Origin: Limnohabitans sp. 15K
Lineage (GTDB): Bacteria > Pseudomonadota > Gammaproteobacteria > Burkholderiales > Burkholderiaceae_C
Assembly (NCBI RefSeq): GCF_002778285.1
Contig: NZ_NESM01000001.1
Coordinates: 1,634,501-1,698,500 of the forward strand
Length of the DNA: 64,000 nucleotides
Direction: 5' to 3'
Positions 1 to 8,808 of this stretch are shown here, in pieces; within the stretch, counting starts at the first letter, position 1; the number at the start of each line of letters is the position of its first letter. The translations under genes were made by a program, and so were the position numbers. Under the pieces are notes generated by a model that worked only from the letters and a program-made list of their open reading frames with translations, was not told where the DNA came from and searched no databases.

Positions 1-750
1 CAACTGAACAACAGCACGGCTCGCCCGTCCACAGACTTGGCTCAGGCCATGATGGCCGCTCGGGCCAGAGCGATGTCACAAAACAGCCCAGAAGCCTTGA
101 AGGCCTGGACGCAAGATGGCAAAGCCACATCCGCACAAGCGACTCCCGCGCAAAAAGCCGGGGCCTTGTATGCAGCCACCTTGGCTCATTTGCAACTGCG
201 CAACGCCTCAGAGGCAGAACGCACGGCAACCGCTTTGTCAGGGGTGGTGTCATCCCTGGTTTTACCCAACGCACCCCAGTCAGACGCCCTGCGTTTGGTG
301 ACCCTGCTCCAGGCCGAAGTAGCGGCCAAAAACGATCGATTTGCGCAGGCTCTCAAAACCCTGGAAAGCCTGAACCACACAACACTGCCCAGACCCGAGT
401 TGATGGCCACAGCCGAGGCTTTTCTGAGATTGCCGGAGCAACCCGGCCGCACGAAAATCACCCAATTGTTGCGCGAACAAGTGACCTTGAACCCGCACGA
501 TGCACAAGCTTGGAACACTTTGGCTCGGTTGCTGGCCATGCAAGGCCAAATGTTGGCTTCACTGCGAGCAGAGGGCGAAGCGCAAATGGCCCGCATGGAC
601 TGGTCAGGCGCTGTCGATCGCTTTCGTGCCGCTCAGGACTGGGCCAAAAACAACCGCTTGCAAGCGGGCGACCACATCGAAGCCTCGATTGTGGACGCCC
701 GTTTGCGGCAAACTCAAGCACTGGTGCGAGAGATGCAAACGGAGCGCTGA
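1..750 (+). CDS. C-terminal part of a TPR-containing, M48 (BepA-like) family protein; 5' end outside window
   Basis: The frame is open from the first base of the window to a TGA at 748-750, so the gene begins upstream; a TTG at 37 is only an internal codon. The visible 249 residues are alpha-helical and TPR-like (for example NPHDAQAWNTLARLLAMQG and the following helix pairs). They end in a stretch (DHIEASIVDARLRQTQ) that I associate with the C-terminal TPR domain of betaproteobacterial M48 metalloproteases of the BepA/YfgC type, which act on outer-membrane protein assembly in the periplasm. The HEXXH protease domain would lie outside the window, so the family call rests only on the C-terminal region. 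Any periplasmic TPR protein is an alternative. The next gene is convergent, with 6 bp between the stops. Confidence 0.55.
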   Translation, partial: QLNNSTARPSTDLAQAMMAARARAMSQNSPEALKAWTQDGKATSAQATPAQKAGALYAATLAHLQLRNASEAERTATALSGVVSSLVLPNAPQSDALRLVTLLQAEVAAKNDRFAQALKTLESLNHTTLPRPELMATAEAFLRLPEQPGRTKITQLLREQVTLNPHDAQAWNTLARLLAMQGQMLASLRAEGEAQMARMDWSGAVDRFRAAQDWAKNNRLQAGDHIEASIVDARLRQTQALVREMQTER

Positions 751-756
751 CGCACT

Positions 757-1443
757 TCAGACTTCTGCTGTTGCAGGCTTTTTGTTGACCCACCAACCGG
801 CACCCAAAACAGCCACAATGGCCACAATGTAGGCCATCCAACGCCACACGGCCTGAGAGGGCGCGTCAAAGTAAGTGTCAAGCAAAGGCTCGCTGATCAC
901 CATCTTGGCGGCGGTGAATGCCAACACAGCAGCGCCCAACTGGATGATGATCGGGAAACGCTCCACCATTTTGAGCACCACCGAGCTGCCAAACACCACA
1001 ATCGGCACGCTGATCAAAAGGCCGATGATGACCAGGTCCCACGAGCCATGTGCGGCACCGGCCACACCCAAGACGTTGTCCACGCCCATCAGCGCATCGG
1101 CCACCACAATGGTTTTCATGGCACCCCAAAAGGTGCTGACCACGGGACCATGGTCATCGTCGTGGCCCGTGTCGGCCAACAATTTGTAAGCCACCCACAG
1201 CAAGCCCAAACCACCCACCAACATGAGGCCCGGGATTTGCAAAAGCCAGACCACGCCAATGGTCATCACGCCGCGCACGGCAATCGCCCCCACGGTACCC
1301 CAAAAAATGGCTTTCTTTTGCAAGTCTGCAGGCAAACTGCGAGCGGCCAGTGCGATCACGATGGCGTTGTCACCCGCCAAGACGAGGTCGATCAAAATAA
1401 TGGCCAGCAATGCCGACCACCAAGGTGCAGATAAAAATTCCAT
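757..1443 (-). CDS. TerC family membrane protein, probable manganese exporter (YjbE type)
   Basis: The 228-residue protein has about seven hydrophobic helices and the TerC-family signature acidic stretches within membranes: IDLVLAGDNAIVIALAAR near residue 18 and DALMGVDNVLGVAGAA near residue 115. These Asp/Asn residues are thought to bind metal in TerC/Alx proteins. Length and order match the YjbE-type TerC subfamily. Members act in the inner membrane and several export Mn2+. The role here is supported by a yybP-ykoY (Mn2+-sensing) riboswitch element in its own leader. GGAG lies about 8 nt upstream of the ATG at 1443. It ends with KKPATAEV and is convergent with the gene on its left. Confidence 0.88.
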   Translation of the reverse strand: MEFLSAPWWSALLAIILIDLVLAGDNAIVIALAARSLPADLQKKAIFWGTVGAIAVRGVMTIGVVWLLQIPGLMLVGGLGLLWVAYKLLADTGHDDDHGPVVSTFWGAMKTIVVADALMGVDNVLGVAGAAHGSWDLVIIGLLISVPIVVFGSSVVLKMVERFPIIIQLGAAVLAFTAAKMVISEPLLDTYFDAPSQAVWRWMAYIVAIVAVLGAGWWVNKKPATAEV

Positions 1444-1453
1444 GAGAGACTCC

Positions 1454-1471
1454 GGTTCAATGTGTTGAACC
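1454..1471 (-). promoter_or_regulatory. Stem-loop abutting the ribosome binding site of the TerC gene
   Basis: GGTTCAA (1454-1460) and TTGAACC (1465-1471) form a perfect 7-bp stem with a 4-nt loop. On the minus strand it ends directly before the CCGGAG Shine-Dalgarno sequence of the TerC gene. It lies about 70 nt downstream of the riboswitch aptamer and has no T-tract. It could therefore be part of a translational expression platform or simply leader structure. The role is inferred. Confidence 0.4.
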
Positions 1472-1540
1472 TGCTGGGGGCGAGTCGGAAACGTGCAGAC
1501 AGCAAAGACACTGTCAGCAACACGGTCGACCCACCCTTTA

Positions 1541-1677
1541 CAGGTATGGATCGAAGGTCTTGCTCAGCAACAAGCGGGGCTTGTGCCAGATGAACCGGAA
1601 GCTTGCGCTACGTATTGACGGCTCATCTAACCGGGCCCTTTGCAGGCCACGGCGATAGGGAGCTACTCCCCTTCTTA
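1541..1677 (-). promoter_or_regulatory. yybP-ykoY family (Mn2+) riboswitch in the TerC leader
   Basis: Read on the minus strand, the leader contains the conserved 5' block AAGGGGAGTAGCTCCC (1676 down to 1661), a GTCAATACG segment near 1616, and the conserved 3' block GAGCAAGACCTTCGAT (about 1566-1551). These are the landmark segments of the yybP-ykoY aptamer in the right order and spacing: a GGGGAGUA loop strand, then GUCAA, then the closing G(A/C)GAGACCUU-like strand. Established knowledge: this class binds Mn2+ and controls TerC/Alx/MntP exporters, matching the gene 97 nt downstream. The exact ends and the expression platform are estimates. Confidence 0.85.
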
Positions 1678-1795
1678 CCTAGATTAAACCTGATCTTGGT
1701 TTTACCTTGCAAACGCTGGGGACATTGGATGACCATTTCAAGCCTGAGGGAACCGGTTGAAAGCGCTATGATCGCGCTCCTCCTTCAAACACACC

Positions 1796-2257
1796 ATGGC
1801 CGGAATCCACATCACCGACATCGAAGCGGCCATCAACCATTGGCGCGCCAAGAACCCCTCTCCTGACGGGGTATCCCTGCCGCGCGAGCTGCGCGCCTTG
1901 GCCGAGGTGTATGCCCTGATGGTCTATTACAAACACGACCTGGCCGATGAGTTCACCTTGCCATTGGCCGCCGCCGAAGCTTGGCAAGACTGGTACGCCA
2001 CCACGCCCGATACGCCCTGTATTGCCATTTGCTCGACCAGCCAGGGCGACGAGACCTGCAAGGGCTGCGGCCGCAGTTTTGAAGAAGTACAACTGTGGAT
2101 CGAGATGACACCCGGTGAAAAGCGCGGCATCTGGCAACGCATCACGGCCGATGGCACGTCGTGGCGGTTCAACAAATACGCCGAACGTGCCGCGGAAGAC
2201 CGTCACTGGGCCAAGGCTGCGGCAGAGGCTCAGGTCACGCTCGATCTCAAGCCCTGA
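1796..2257 (+). CDS. DUF3717-DUF1289 two-domain protein
   Basis: The 153-residue protein has two recognisable parts. Residues 1-45 (ITDIEAAINHWR... RALAEVYALMVYY) match DUF3717, a short domain of Burkholderiales. Residues about 73-115 (PCIAICSTSQGDETCKGCGR followed by WIEMTPGEKRGIWQRI) match DUF1289, a Cys-rich motif with four cysteines (PCI..C....C.GC.R) that is probably metal-binding. No enzymatic function is established for either domain. The ATG at 1796 follows a leader with TATGAT at about 1765. It is cytosolic by sequence, having no signal or membrane helix. The neighbours (riboswitch-terC, yaeQ) give no functional hint. Confidence 0.8.
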   Translation: MAGIHITDIEAAINHWRAKNPSPDGVSLPRELRALAEVYALMVYYKHDLADEFTLPLAAAEAWQDWYATTPDTPCIAICSTSQGDETCKGCGRSFEEVQLWIEMTPGEKRGIWQRITADGTSWRFNKYAERAAEDRHWAKAAAEAQVTLDLKP

Positions 2258-2338
2258 CCCACTGCGAGCGAGCGGGCTTTGGGTCCACGCGCCATCGCCT
2301 CGGGGGCGGGGCTACCACTTCAGCCCATGAGGCCAGGC

Positions 2339-2899
2339 TTATTTCCAGCGGATCAGCTCGATGTGCACGCTGCCTTTGTCGCTGCTGAAGGTCACGCTGC
2401 CTTCTTGCACGGTGGCTTGCAACTGCATGCTGCGCTCGGCCAGTTTGGCCAACTCCTGAGAGCCTTCAGTCGGCACGCGCCAGACCTGCAGTTTGTCCAA
2501 GCGCGTCAGCTTGGTTTCGATGCCTTTCCACCAGACTTCGGCTGCGTGGTTGAAGCAGTACAGCAGGACCTCATCGGCCTTTTGGCAGGCTTTCATGATG
2601 GGCTTGTCTTCGGGCTGGCCGACTTCGATCCACATGCGGGTCTGGCCGGTGAAGTCGCGCAGGCTGACGTCTGGATCGTCCGGGTCCGACAGGCCCGCAC
2701 CGAAGGCCAGCTTGCCGTCGCCGTTGCACACGGCCTGCAGCTTGAAGGCGTTGATGGCCAGCGCCAGCAGGCGGATCATCATGCGCTCGTCGGTCTCGCT
2801 CGGGTGACGCGCCAGCGTGAGCTGGTGGTCTTCGTAATAGCTGTTATCGATGTCAGCGATCGACAGATTGGCTTTGTAGATGGTGGATTTGAGGGCCAT
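2339..2899 (-). CDS. yaeQ: YaeQ family protein
   Basis: The 186-residue protein begins MALKSTIYKANLSIADID and contains HQLTLARHPSETDERMMIRL, LAFGAGLSDPDDPDVSL and MWIEVGQPEDKPIMKAC, all typical of the YaeQ family. YaeQ has a PD-(D/E)XK nuclease-like fold. The E in IEVGQP and the D of the preceding strand correspond to the nuclease-like active-site region, but no nuclease activity has been firmly shown. The length equals the family norm. It lies 7 bp downstream of purB on the same strand, so the two are probably cotranscribed. Confidence 0.93.
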   Translation of the reverse strand: MALKSTIYKANLSIADIDNSYYEDHQLTLARHPSETDERMMIRLLALAINAFKLQAVCNGDGKLAFGAGLSDPDDPDVSLRDFTGQTRMWIEVGQPEDKPIMKACQKADEVLLYCFNHAAEVWWKGIETKLTRLDKLQVWRVPTEGSQELAKLAERSMQLQATVQEGSVTFSSDKGSVHIELIRWK

Positions 2900-2906
2900 G
2901 TGAGCC

Positions 2907-4373
<1,467 letters not shown>

Positions 4374-4429
4374 TCACCGTGTGTTTCACCTAGAATCGGC
4401 CATCCTTCAATGGCATTACCCCCTCATTT

Positions 4430-5044
4430 ATGAAACTCATTGGCTCCGTCACCAGTCCTTATGTCCGCAAGGTGCGCATCGTGATGTCCGAGAAAAAACT
4501 GGACTACCAATTCGTCACCGAAGACGTGTGGTCGGCACAGACGGGCATCCACGCCACCAACCCTCTGGGCAAAGTGCCGTGCTTGGTGATGGAAGGTGGC
4601 GAAGCGGTGTTCGATTCGCGCGTGATCGTGGAATATTTGGACACTTTGTCGCCAGTGGGCAAATTGATTCCAACGGCCGGACGCGAACGCGCCGAAGTCA
4701 AAACATGGGAAGCCTTGGCCGACGGTCTGCTGGATGCGGCCTTGCTGGCCCGCATGGAAGCGGTCTGGACCGAGCGCCAAGACAGCCAACGCAGCCAAGC
4801 CTGGATTGACCGTCAACTCGACAAGATTCAGCATGCCTTGCGTGCCATGAGTCACGGTTTGGGCGACAAAGCGTTTTGTTCCGGCATCCACCTGTCCCTG
4901 TCTGACATCGCTGTGGGTTGTGCAGTAGGTTATTTGGACTTCCGCTTTCCGCAGATCGACTGGCGCACGCCTTACCCGAACCTGCACAAGCTGTACGACA
5001 AACTGGCACAGCGGCAGAGCTTTGTGGACAGCTTGCCGGGCTGA
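4430..5044 (+). CDS. Glutathione S-transferase family protein
   Basis: The 204-residue protein has an N-terminal thioredoxin-like domain starting MKLIGSVTSPYVRKVRIVM (the SPYVRKVR motif of YibF-like/beta-type bacterial GSTs). It includes the cis-proline NPLGKVPCLV and the glutathione gamma-glutamyl contact FDSRVIVEYLD. The C-terminal helical domain contains HLSLSDIAVGCAVGYLDFR, the N-capping/hydrophobic staple region of GSTs. It is a soluble cytoplasmic protein likely to conjugate or reduce electrophiles with glutathione; the substrate cannot be deduced. It is divergent from purB and followed by a probable terminator shared with the convergent NTF2-like gene. Confidence 0.92.
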   Translation: MKLIGSVTSPYVRKVRIVMSEKKLDYQFVTEDVWSAQTGIHATNPLGKVPCLVMEGGEAVFDSRVIVEYLDTLSPVGKLIPTAGRERAEVKTWEALADGLLDAALLARMEAVWTERQDSQRSQAWIDRQLDKIQHALRAMSHGLGDKAFCSGIHLSLSDIAVGCAVGYLDFRFPQIDWRTPYPNLHKLYDKLAQRQSFVDSLPG

Positions 5045-5050
5045 CCGATT

Positions 5051-5089
5051 CGCCAAGCCTGAACACCCTCAGGTGTTGGCGCGTTTTTT
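5051..5089 (+). terminator. Candidate intrinsic terminator after the GST gene
   Basis: CGCC (5051-5054) pairs with GGCG (5078-5081), and AACACC (5062-5067) pairs with GGTGTT (5072-5077) around a CTCA loop. A run of six T follows at 5084-5089. The internal bulge makes it imperfect. It overlaps the last codons of the convergent gene. Confidence 0.4.
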
Positions 5090-5503
5090 GAGCCAGCGCA
5101 TCGCGCCACCCACCACCGGGAGTTTTTCGTACAACTCCTCGGCTGCGTCCCAATAATCGCGGTGCATCGTCACCAAGCCTTGTTCGTTGAACACCACATG
5201 ACTGCCACCGCGCACGGTCTGCATGGTGGTGGTGTCGAAACGTTTGAAGCGAAAACGGAACTCCCAAGTTAAGAAGGCTTGCGCGCCATCGACCAATTGC
5301 GCGGTGATGACGAAGTGCGGCTGATCGAGTGCGACGTACATGTGCCGAAAAATACGATCAATCTCGGGCAAGCCCTGCACCTCGTTGAAGGGGTCCTTGA
5401 ACGTGGCTTGCACGTCGTAAAGCGTGGGCAACTGCGCCACGCTTTGCGGCGTCAAAGTTTCAAAAAACGCGGCCAAGTTTTGCGTGGTTTGTCGTGTGTC
5501 CAT
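5069..5503 (-). CDS. NTF2-like (SnoaL-type) protein
   Basis: The open frame extends further upstream, but the N-terminal part before position 5503 is a shadow of the SDR gene. The ATG at 5501-5503 (MDTRQTTQNLAAFFETLTPQ) gives a 144-residue protein of normal length for a nuclear-transport-factor-2-like fold. Family features are LYDVQATFKDPFNEVQGLPEIDRIFRHMY, a typical helix and first strands of SnoaL-like proteins, and the C-terminal VTMHRDYWDAAEELYEKLP with the HRDYWD motif seen in the NTF2-like member of cfa/photolyase clusters. The function is unknown. It is the last gene of the nine-gene leftward cluster, 19 bp after the SDR gene. Confidence 0.8.
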   Translation of the reverse strand: MDTRQTTQNLAAFFETLTPQSVAQLPTLYDVQATFKDPFNEVQGLPEIDRIFRHMYVALDQPHFVITAQLVDGAQAFLTWEFRFRFKRFDTTTMQTVRGGSHVVFNEQGLVTMHRDYWDAAEELYEKLPVVGGAMRWLKKRANT

Positions 5504-5522
5504 GGGCACTCTCAAAGTGGGT

Positions 5523-6299
5523 TTACAAACCGGTGAAGCGTCGCACCAGCGGAAAGTACAAACGGTAGGGCAGCAATCGCAAGAGCTTGAGCCACAAGGT
5601 GAAGCGCTTGGGGAAATGGATATCAAACTGGCCCTGCGCCCATCCCTTGAGCATCTCGCGTGCGGCCTCTTCGGGGCTGATGAGCGCCGGCATGGTGAAT
5701 TGGTTTTGCGCGGTGAGCGGCGTGGCCACAAAACCAGGATTGACCACACTCACGCCAATGCCTTGGTCTTGCAGGTCGATGTAAAGCGTCTCGGCCAAGT
5801 GGGTGAGCGCCGCCTTGGTGGGGCCATAAGCCAGCCCATTGGGCAAACCGCGCCAGCCGGCCACACTGCTGAGCACACTGATGTGCCCGCTGTGGCGCGC
5901 GAGCATGCTGGGCAGCACCGCATGAATGACCTGCAAAGCGCCTTGGTAATTGACCTTGTCGTGCTGCAGCATGTCTGCCAAATCCATGGCGGTGGCGCGT
6001 TGGGCCTGGTAGCAACCTGCGGCGTACACCACCATGTCGAGCGGGCCTTCGGCCAACAGCGCTTGGGCCGTTTCCTGTACTTGGGGCCCATCGCACACAT
6101 CGAGGGGGCGCCACTGCACGCCAGCATCTTGCGCGGCCCACGCCAGCACACCCTGCGGTTTGCGGGCCGACACCACCACTTGCGCACCTGCTGCACGCAA
6201 GGCCTGCGCGCAGGCCAGGCCAATGCCGGTCGATGCGCCCACCAGCCAAACGCGGCGGCCTTGCCAATCGCTGATTTGTTTGTTCAAGCTCATGCGCAT
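5523..6299 (-). CDS. Short-chain dehydrogenase/reductase (SDR)
   Basis: The start is chosen at the ATG at 6299 (MRMSLNKQISDW), whose A is also the last base of the upstream gene's TGA (TGATG junction). An ATG six bases later is equally possible. The 258-residue protein has the classical SDR landmarks: GASTGIGLACAQAL (TGxxxGIG cofactor loop), the AAG motif (VVYAAGCYQ), the catalytic Ser in SVLSSVAGW, and the YGPTKAAL motif (YxxxK catalytic pair). PGFVATPLT follows the active site. The C-terminal LPYRLYFPLVRR stretch may associate with membrane. The substrate is unknown; by context a lipid-related redox step is possible. Confidence 0.88.
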   Translation of the reverse strand: MRMSLNKQISDWQGRRVWLVGASTGIGLACAQALRAAGAQVVVSARKPQGVLAWAAQDAGVQWRPLDVCDGPQVQETAQALLAEGPLDMVVYAAGCYQAQRATAMDLADMLQHDKVNYQGALQVIHAVLPSMLARHSGHISVLSSVAGWRGLPNGLAYGPTKAALTHLAETLYIDLQDQGIGVSVVNPGFVATPLTAQNQFTMPALISPEEAAREMLKGWAQGQFDIHFPKRFTLWLKLLRLLPYRLYFPLVRRFTGL

Positions 6300-6916
6300 C
6301 AACCCGGTTTGGCAGCCAACGGCGTGCGACGCGTGAACGACAAGGTGACTTCGCCCAGTTTCACGCCCCATTTGCTCATGGTGGCTTTGTTGAGCATGAC
6401 GCGCTCGTCCATCAGGTACATCCAGTCGTCAAAGTCAACGTGCCAGACCCGGCCATCGACCGGCAAGGCCAGGGTGTAGCCCCAGCGAAAGGCGTTGCCA
6501 CTGACTTGGCCGGACGCCTCGCCCACGACGTCGTCGGCGCGGCCTGTGTATGTGCCGTTGGGCCCGGCTTTGAGCCTCCAGATGCGGCGCTGCTGGGTGC
6601 CGTCCGAGTAGACAAAGGCTTCGTCCAATACACCTTCGTTACCGTTCCAGCTGCAATCCATGACTACCGTGAAGCGCTTGACCACTTGGCCGCTGCGGTC
6701 GGTGAACACGCCCCACGCGTCGATGGTGCCGGTGAAGTAGGTGCGCAAATCCAGCAGCGGTTTTTCTTGTGCGTAGTTTTGCACCTGTGGCCCGGCGCAG
6801 CTGGTCAAGAAAGGGCTTGCCGCCACGGCCGGGACAATGGCCAAGCGGGTCAGGGCGGTACGGCGATCGATGTGGTTTGAGTGGTTTGGCATGTGTGGCT
6901 TTCTTTGATGTTTCAA
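6299..6916 (-). CDS. DUF3833 family lipoprotein
   Basis: The 205-residue protein has a signal sequence (RRTALTRLAIVPAVAASPFL) ending in a lipobox-like LTSC, so it should be a lipoprotein. The mature part carries the DUF3833 pattern: LDLRTYFTGTIDAWGVFTD, then VVKRFTVVMDCSWNG, GTQQRRIWRLK and WHVDFDDWMYLMDE. This is a beta-rich, possibly lipocalin-like fold of unknown function. The family recurs beside cyclopropane-fatty-acid synthase and SDR genes, as here. An ATG at 6892 (MPNHSNHIDRR) is an alternative start. It overlaps the SDR start by one base and lies 6 bp downstream of the MFS gene. Confidence 0.82.
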   Translation of the reverse strand: MKHQRKPHMPNHSNHIDRRTALTRLAIVPAVAASPFLTSCAGPQVQNYAQEKPLLDLRTYFTGTIDAWGVFTDRSGQVVKRFTVVMDCSWNGNEGVLDEAFVYSDGTQQRRIWRLKAGPNGTYTGRADDVVGEASGQVSGNAFRWGYTLALPVDGRVWHVDFDDWMYLMDERVMLNKATMSKWGVKLGEVTLSFTRRTPLAAKPG

Positions 6917-6922
6917 TGATGT

Positions 6923-8266
6923 TCAAGAGACCCCGCGCACAGGTTCTTCAGGCCCACTGGCCGAAGAACCCGCACGCATCAAACCCCAGTACAAGGCCAG
7001 CGCCGCCAGCAACTTGAGCAGGCACGGCAACAAGCCGTAGGCCAGGCCCAGTGCCAAGACCGCCTGCGCGTCTTGCCGACCCGGGGCATAGCCCCAAATA
7101 CCCAGCAAGGGCAAAGACAAGCCAGCGGCCAAAGCCAAGTTCAGTTTGGTAGCCAAATTCCACCAGCCCATGAAGGCGCCGTCTGTGCGGCCGCGCTCAC
7201 CACAGCGGTCAATCAGTTGGTTCAGCAGCGCGCTGGGCACCGTCAAGTCAGCGCCCAGCGCCAAGCCAGACAGTGCGCACACCACCAAAAAGCCCGTGGT
7301 ATCCCCCGCACCCAAACCCACCACACTCACAAAGGCCAAAACCGACAAGCCCATGCCCAGCGCCCACGCTTTGAGCAAGCCTGTGCGGTCAATCACCTTG
7401 AGCCACAAAGGAAACGACAACGCCCCAGCCGCAAAATACAAGCCTAAAAACAAGGGTTCCATGGCCTTGGGCGCTTGCAATCGGTCTTGTACAAAAAACA
7501 GCACCAACGTCGCGGGCACCGCACTGGCCAAACCGTTGAGCATGAAGGCCAACAACAAACGGCGAAAACCCGCATGCTTCCAAGGCTGCCACAGACCCGG
7601 GTTGCCACCGGCCAAGGACTGGGCCGTCTCAGAAAAAACCAAGGGCGTGGCAATGGCCTTCTGTGTCCAGCGCCAACTGAGCAAGCCCAAGGCCAACATG
7701 GCCACCAACAAGGCGGTGGTCATCTCCCAGCCCCACAGTGCGGGCAAGGCGGTGGCCAACAAAACACCCACCAAGGCCAATCCTTCACGCCAGGCCACCC
7801 AACGGCTTTGCGCCAAACCACCGCCGCCCTGGCGAGCGGCCCAAGCCTGGTGCAAGATGCCCAAACCGCTGTAAGCCAAGTGGCTGAGCGTGAGCGCACA
7901 GCCGACCCACACCAAGAGCTGAAAAGACGACAAGGCCGCTGTGGGTGGAAAAAACAAAGCCACAAAGCCCAAAGCCACGGCCAGTGCCAGCAACACAGCC
8001 GCAGCCCATACCGCCTGCCAAGAGTGGCGGTAAAGGCGGTCACCCCAGCGCCCCAACCACGGATCCACCACAGCATCGATGCTGCGCGTCAGCAACAAAA
8101 TACCGCCCAAGGTGGCCAGCGAGACACCATAACTTTGGGCATAGACATTGGGCAGATGAACGTAAACCGGCAAGGCCACAAAGGCCAAAGGCAAGCCCAG
8201 CAAGCCATAGGCGGCAGGTGCCATGCGAGGCATTGCAGCCGTTGTGGGATCGGTTAAAGCACTCAT
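6923..8266 (-). CDS. MFS-family transporter (GPH/MFS_2-like)
   Basis: The 447-residue protein has about 12 hydrophobic segments. The N-terminal half has LTRSIDAVVDPWLGRWGDRL, the D-x-x-x-D-P-x-x-G-x-x-x-D motif of glycoside-pentoside-hexuronide (GPH)/MFS_2 carriers. The second half has LSGLALGADLTVPSALLNQLIDR and RTDGAFMGWWNLATKLNLALAAG, also typical of this branch. In cfa/DUF1365/photolyase clusters an MFS of this type is a regular member and may move a lipid or its precursor, which is inference. The start overlaps the upstream gene's stop by 4 bp (ATGA at 8263-8266). Confidence 0.85.
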   Translation of the reverse strand: MSALTDPTTAAMPRMAPAAYGLLGLPLAFVALPVYVHLPNVYAQSYGVSLATLGGILLLTRSIDAVVDPWLGRWGDRLYRHSWQAVWAAAVLLALAVALGFVALFFPPTAALSSFQLLVWVGCALTLSHLAYSGLGILHQAWAARQGGGGLAQSRWVAWREGLALVGVLLATALPALWGWEMTTALLVAMLALGLLSWRWTQKAIATPLVFSETAQSLAGGNPGLWQPWKHAGFRRLLLAFMLNGLASAVPATLVLFFVQDRLQAPKAMEPLFLGLYFAAGALSFPLWLKVIDRTGLLKAWALGMGLSVLAFVSVVGLGAGDTTGFLVVCALSGLALGADLTVPSALLNQLIDRCGERGRTDGAFMGWWNLATKLNLALAAGLSLPLLGIWGYAPGRQDAQAVLALGLAYGLLPCLLKLLAALALYWGLMRAGSSASGPEEPVRGVS

Positions 8267-8808
8267 GGCGTGAGGCCTTGAAGGAGCTTCACGCGCAACT
8301 GGGGCTCAGAGGTGCGTTCGCTCAACCAAATCCCGAAAAACAAGCGCGCAAAGATAGGGTCGGAAACGGCCCCGACGCGTTGCCCATTGACCCAAAACTC
8401 CACCCCCACACCCGGCAAATTGACCCCGGTGATGCGCTCGCCCGGACCGATGTTCGGAAAAATGCTGCGCAAGGCGTCACCCCAGGATTGCGCTTGCGCA
8501 TCCGTGAAGCTGCCCACTCGGCGCATTTCACTGACAGAGCTGCTGGCAATGGCAGCACCCTCCAGGCGACGCAGATACTGCAGCTCCAGAGCAAAAGGGT
8601 GCTCGGCATATTGGGTGTGTCGAAAAGCCGCCGGGGCCCACAAGCGGGCGTCATAGACCTCAAAACCCCAAACACGCAAGCGCACAGGCGAAGTGGGCTT
8701 GGCCGCCTTCAATGACGCCACTTCAGGGCGGCTGTTTTCAGCATAAGCACTTTGGGCGAAGGCCGAGCCAACACCCAAGACCGCCGCCAAAACAATGCGC
8801 CACATCAC
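8263..8808 (-). CDS. Chalcone isomerase-like periplasmic protein
   Basis: The 181-residue protein has a signal peptide (MMWRIVLAAVLGVGSAFAQSAYA). The mature part has features of the bacterial chalcone-isomerase-like fold: VRLRVWGFEVYDARLWAP, FALELQYLRRLEGAAIASSSVSEMRRVG, PGVGVEFWVNGQRVG, and FARLFFGIWLSERTSEPQLR at the C-terminus. Plant chalcone isomerases and fatty-acid-binding relatives share this fold; the bacterial members lack an established activity and may bind fatty acyl ligands. It is embedded between the cyclopropane synthase and MFS genes with 4-bp overlaps on both sides, indicating tight translational coupling. Confidence 0.8.
   Translation of the reverse strand: MMWRIVLAAVLGVGSAFAQSAYAENSRPEVASLKAAKPTSPVRLRVWGFEVYDARLWAPAAFRHTQYAEHPFALELQYLRRLEGAAIASSSVSEMRRVGSFTDAQAQSWGDALRSIFPNIGPGERITGVNLPGVGVEFWVNGQRVGAVSDPIFARLFFGIWLSERTSEPQLRVKLLQGLTP

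Noticed and set aside
2248..2277. A possible terminator (AAGCCC ... GGGCTT) after the DUF3717-DUF1289 gene
   Set aside because: The loop is over 15 bases long, the stem is short and there is only a brief T-run.
5504..5749. N-terminal extension of the NTF2-like frame
   Set aside because: The extension is Arg/Ser/Pro/Cys-rich out-of-frame reading of the SDR gene; the ATG at 5503 gives the normal family length.
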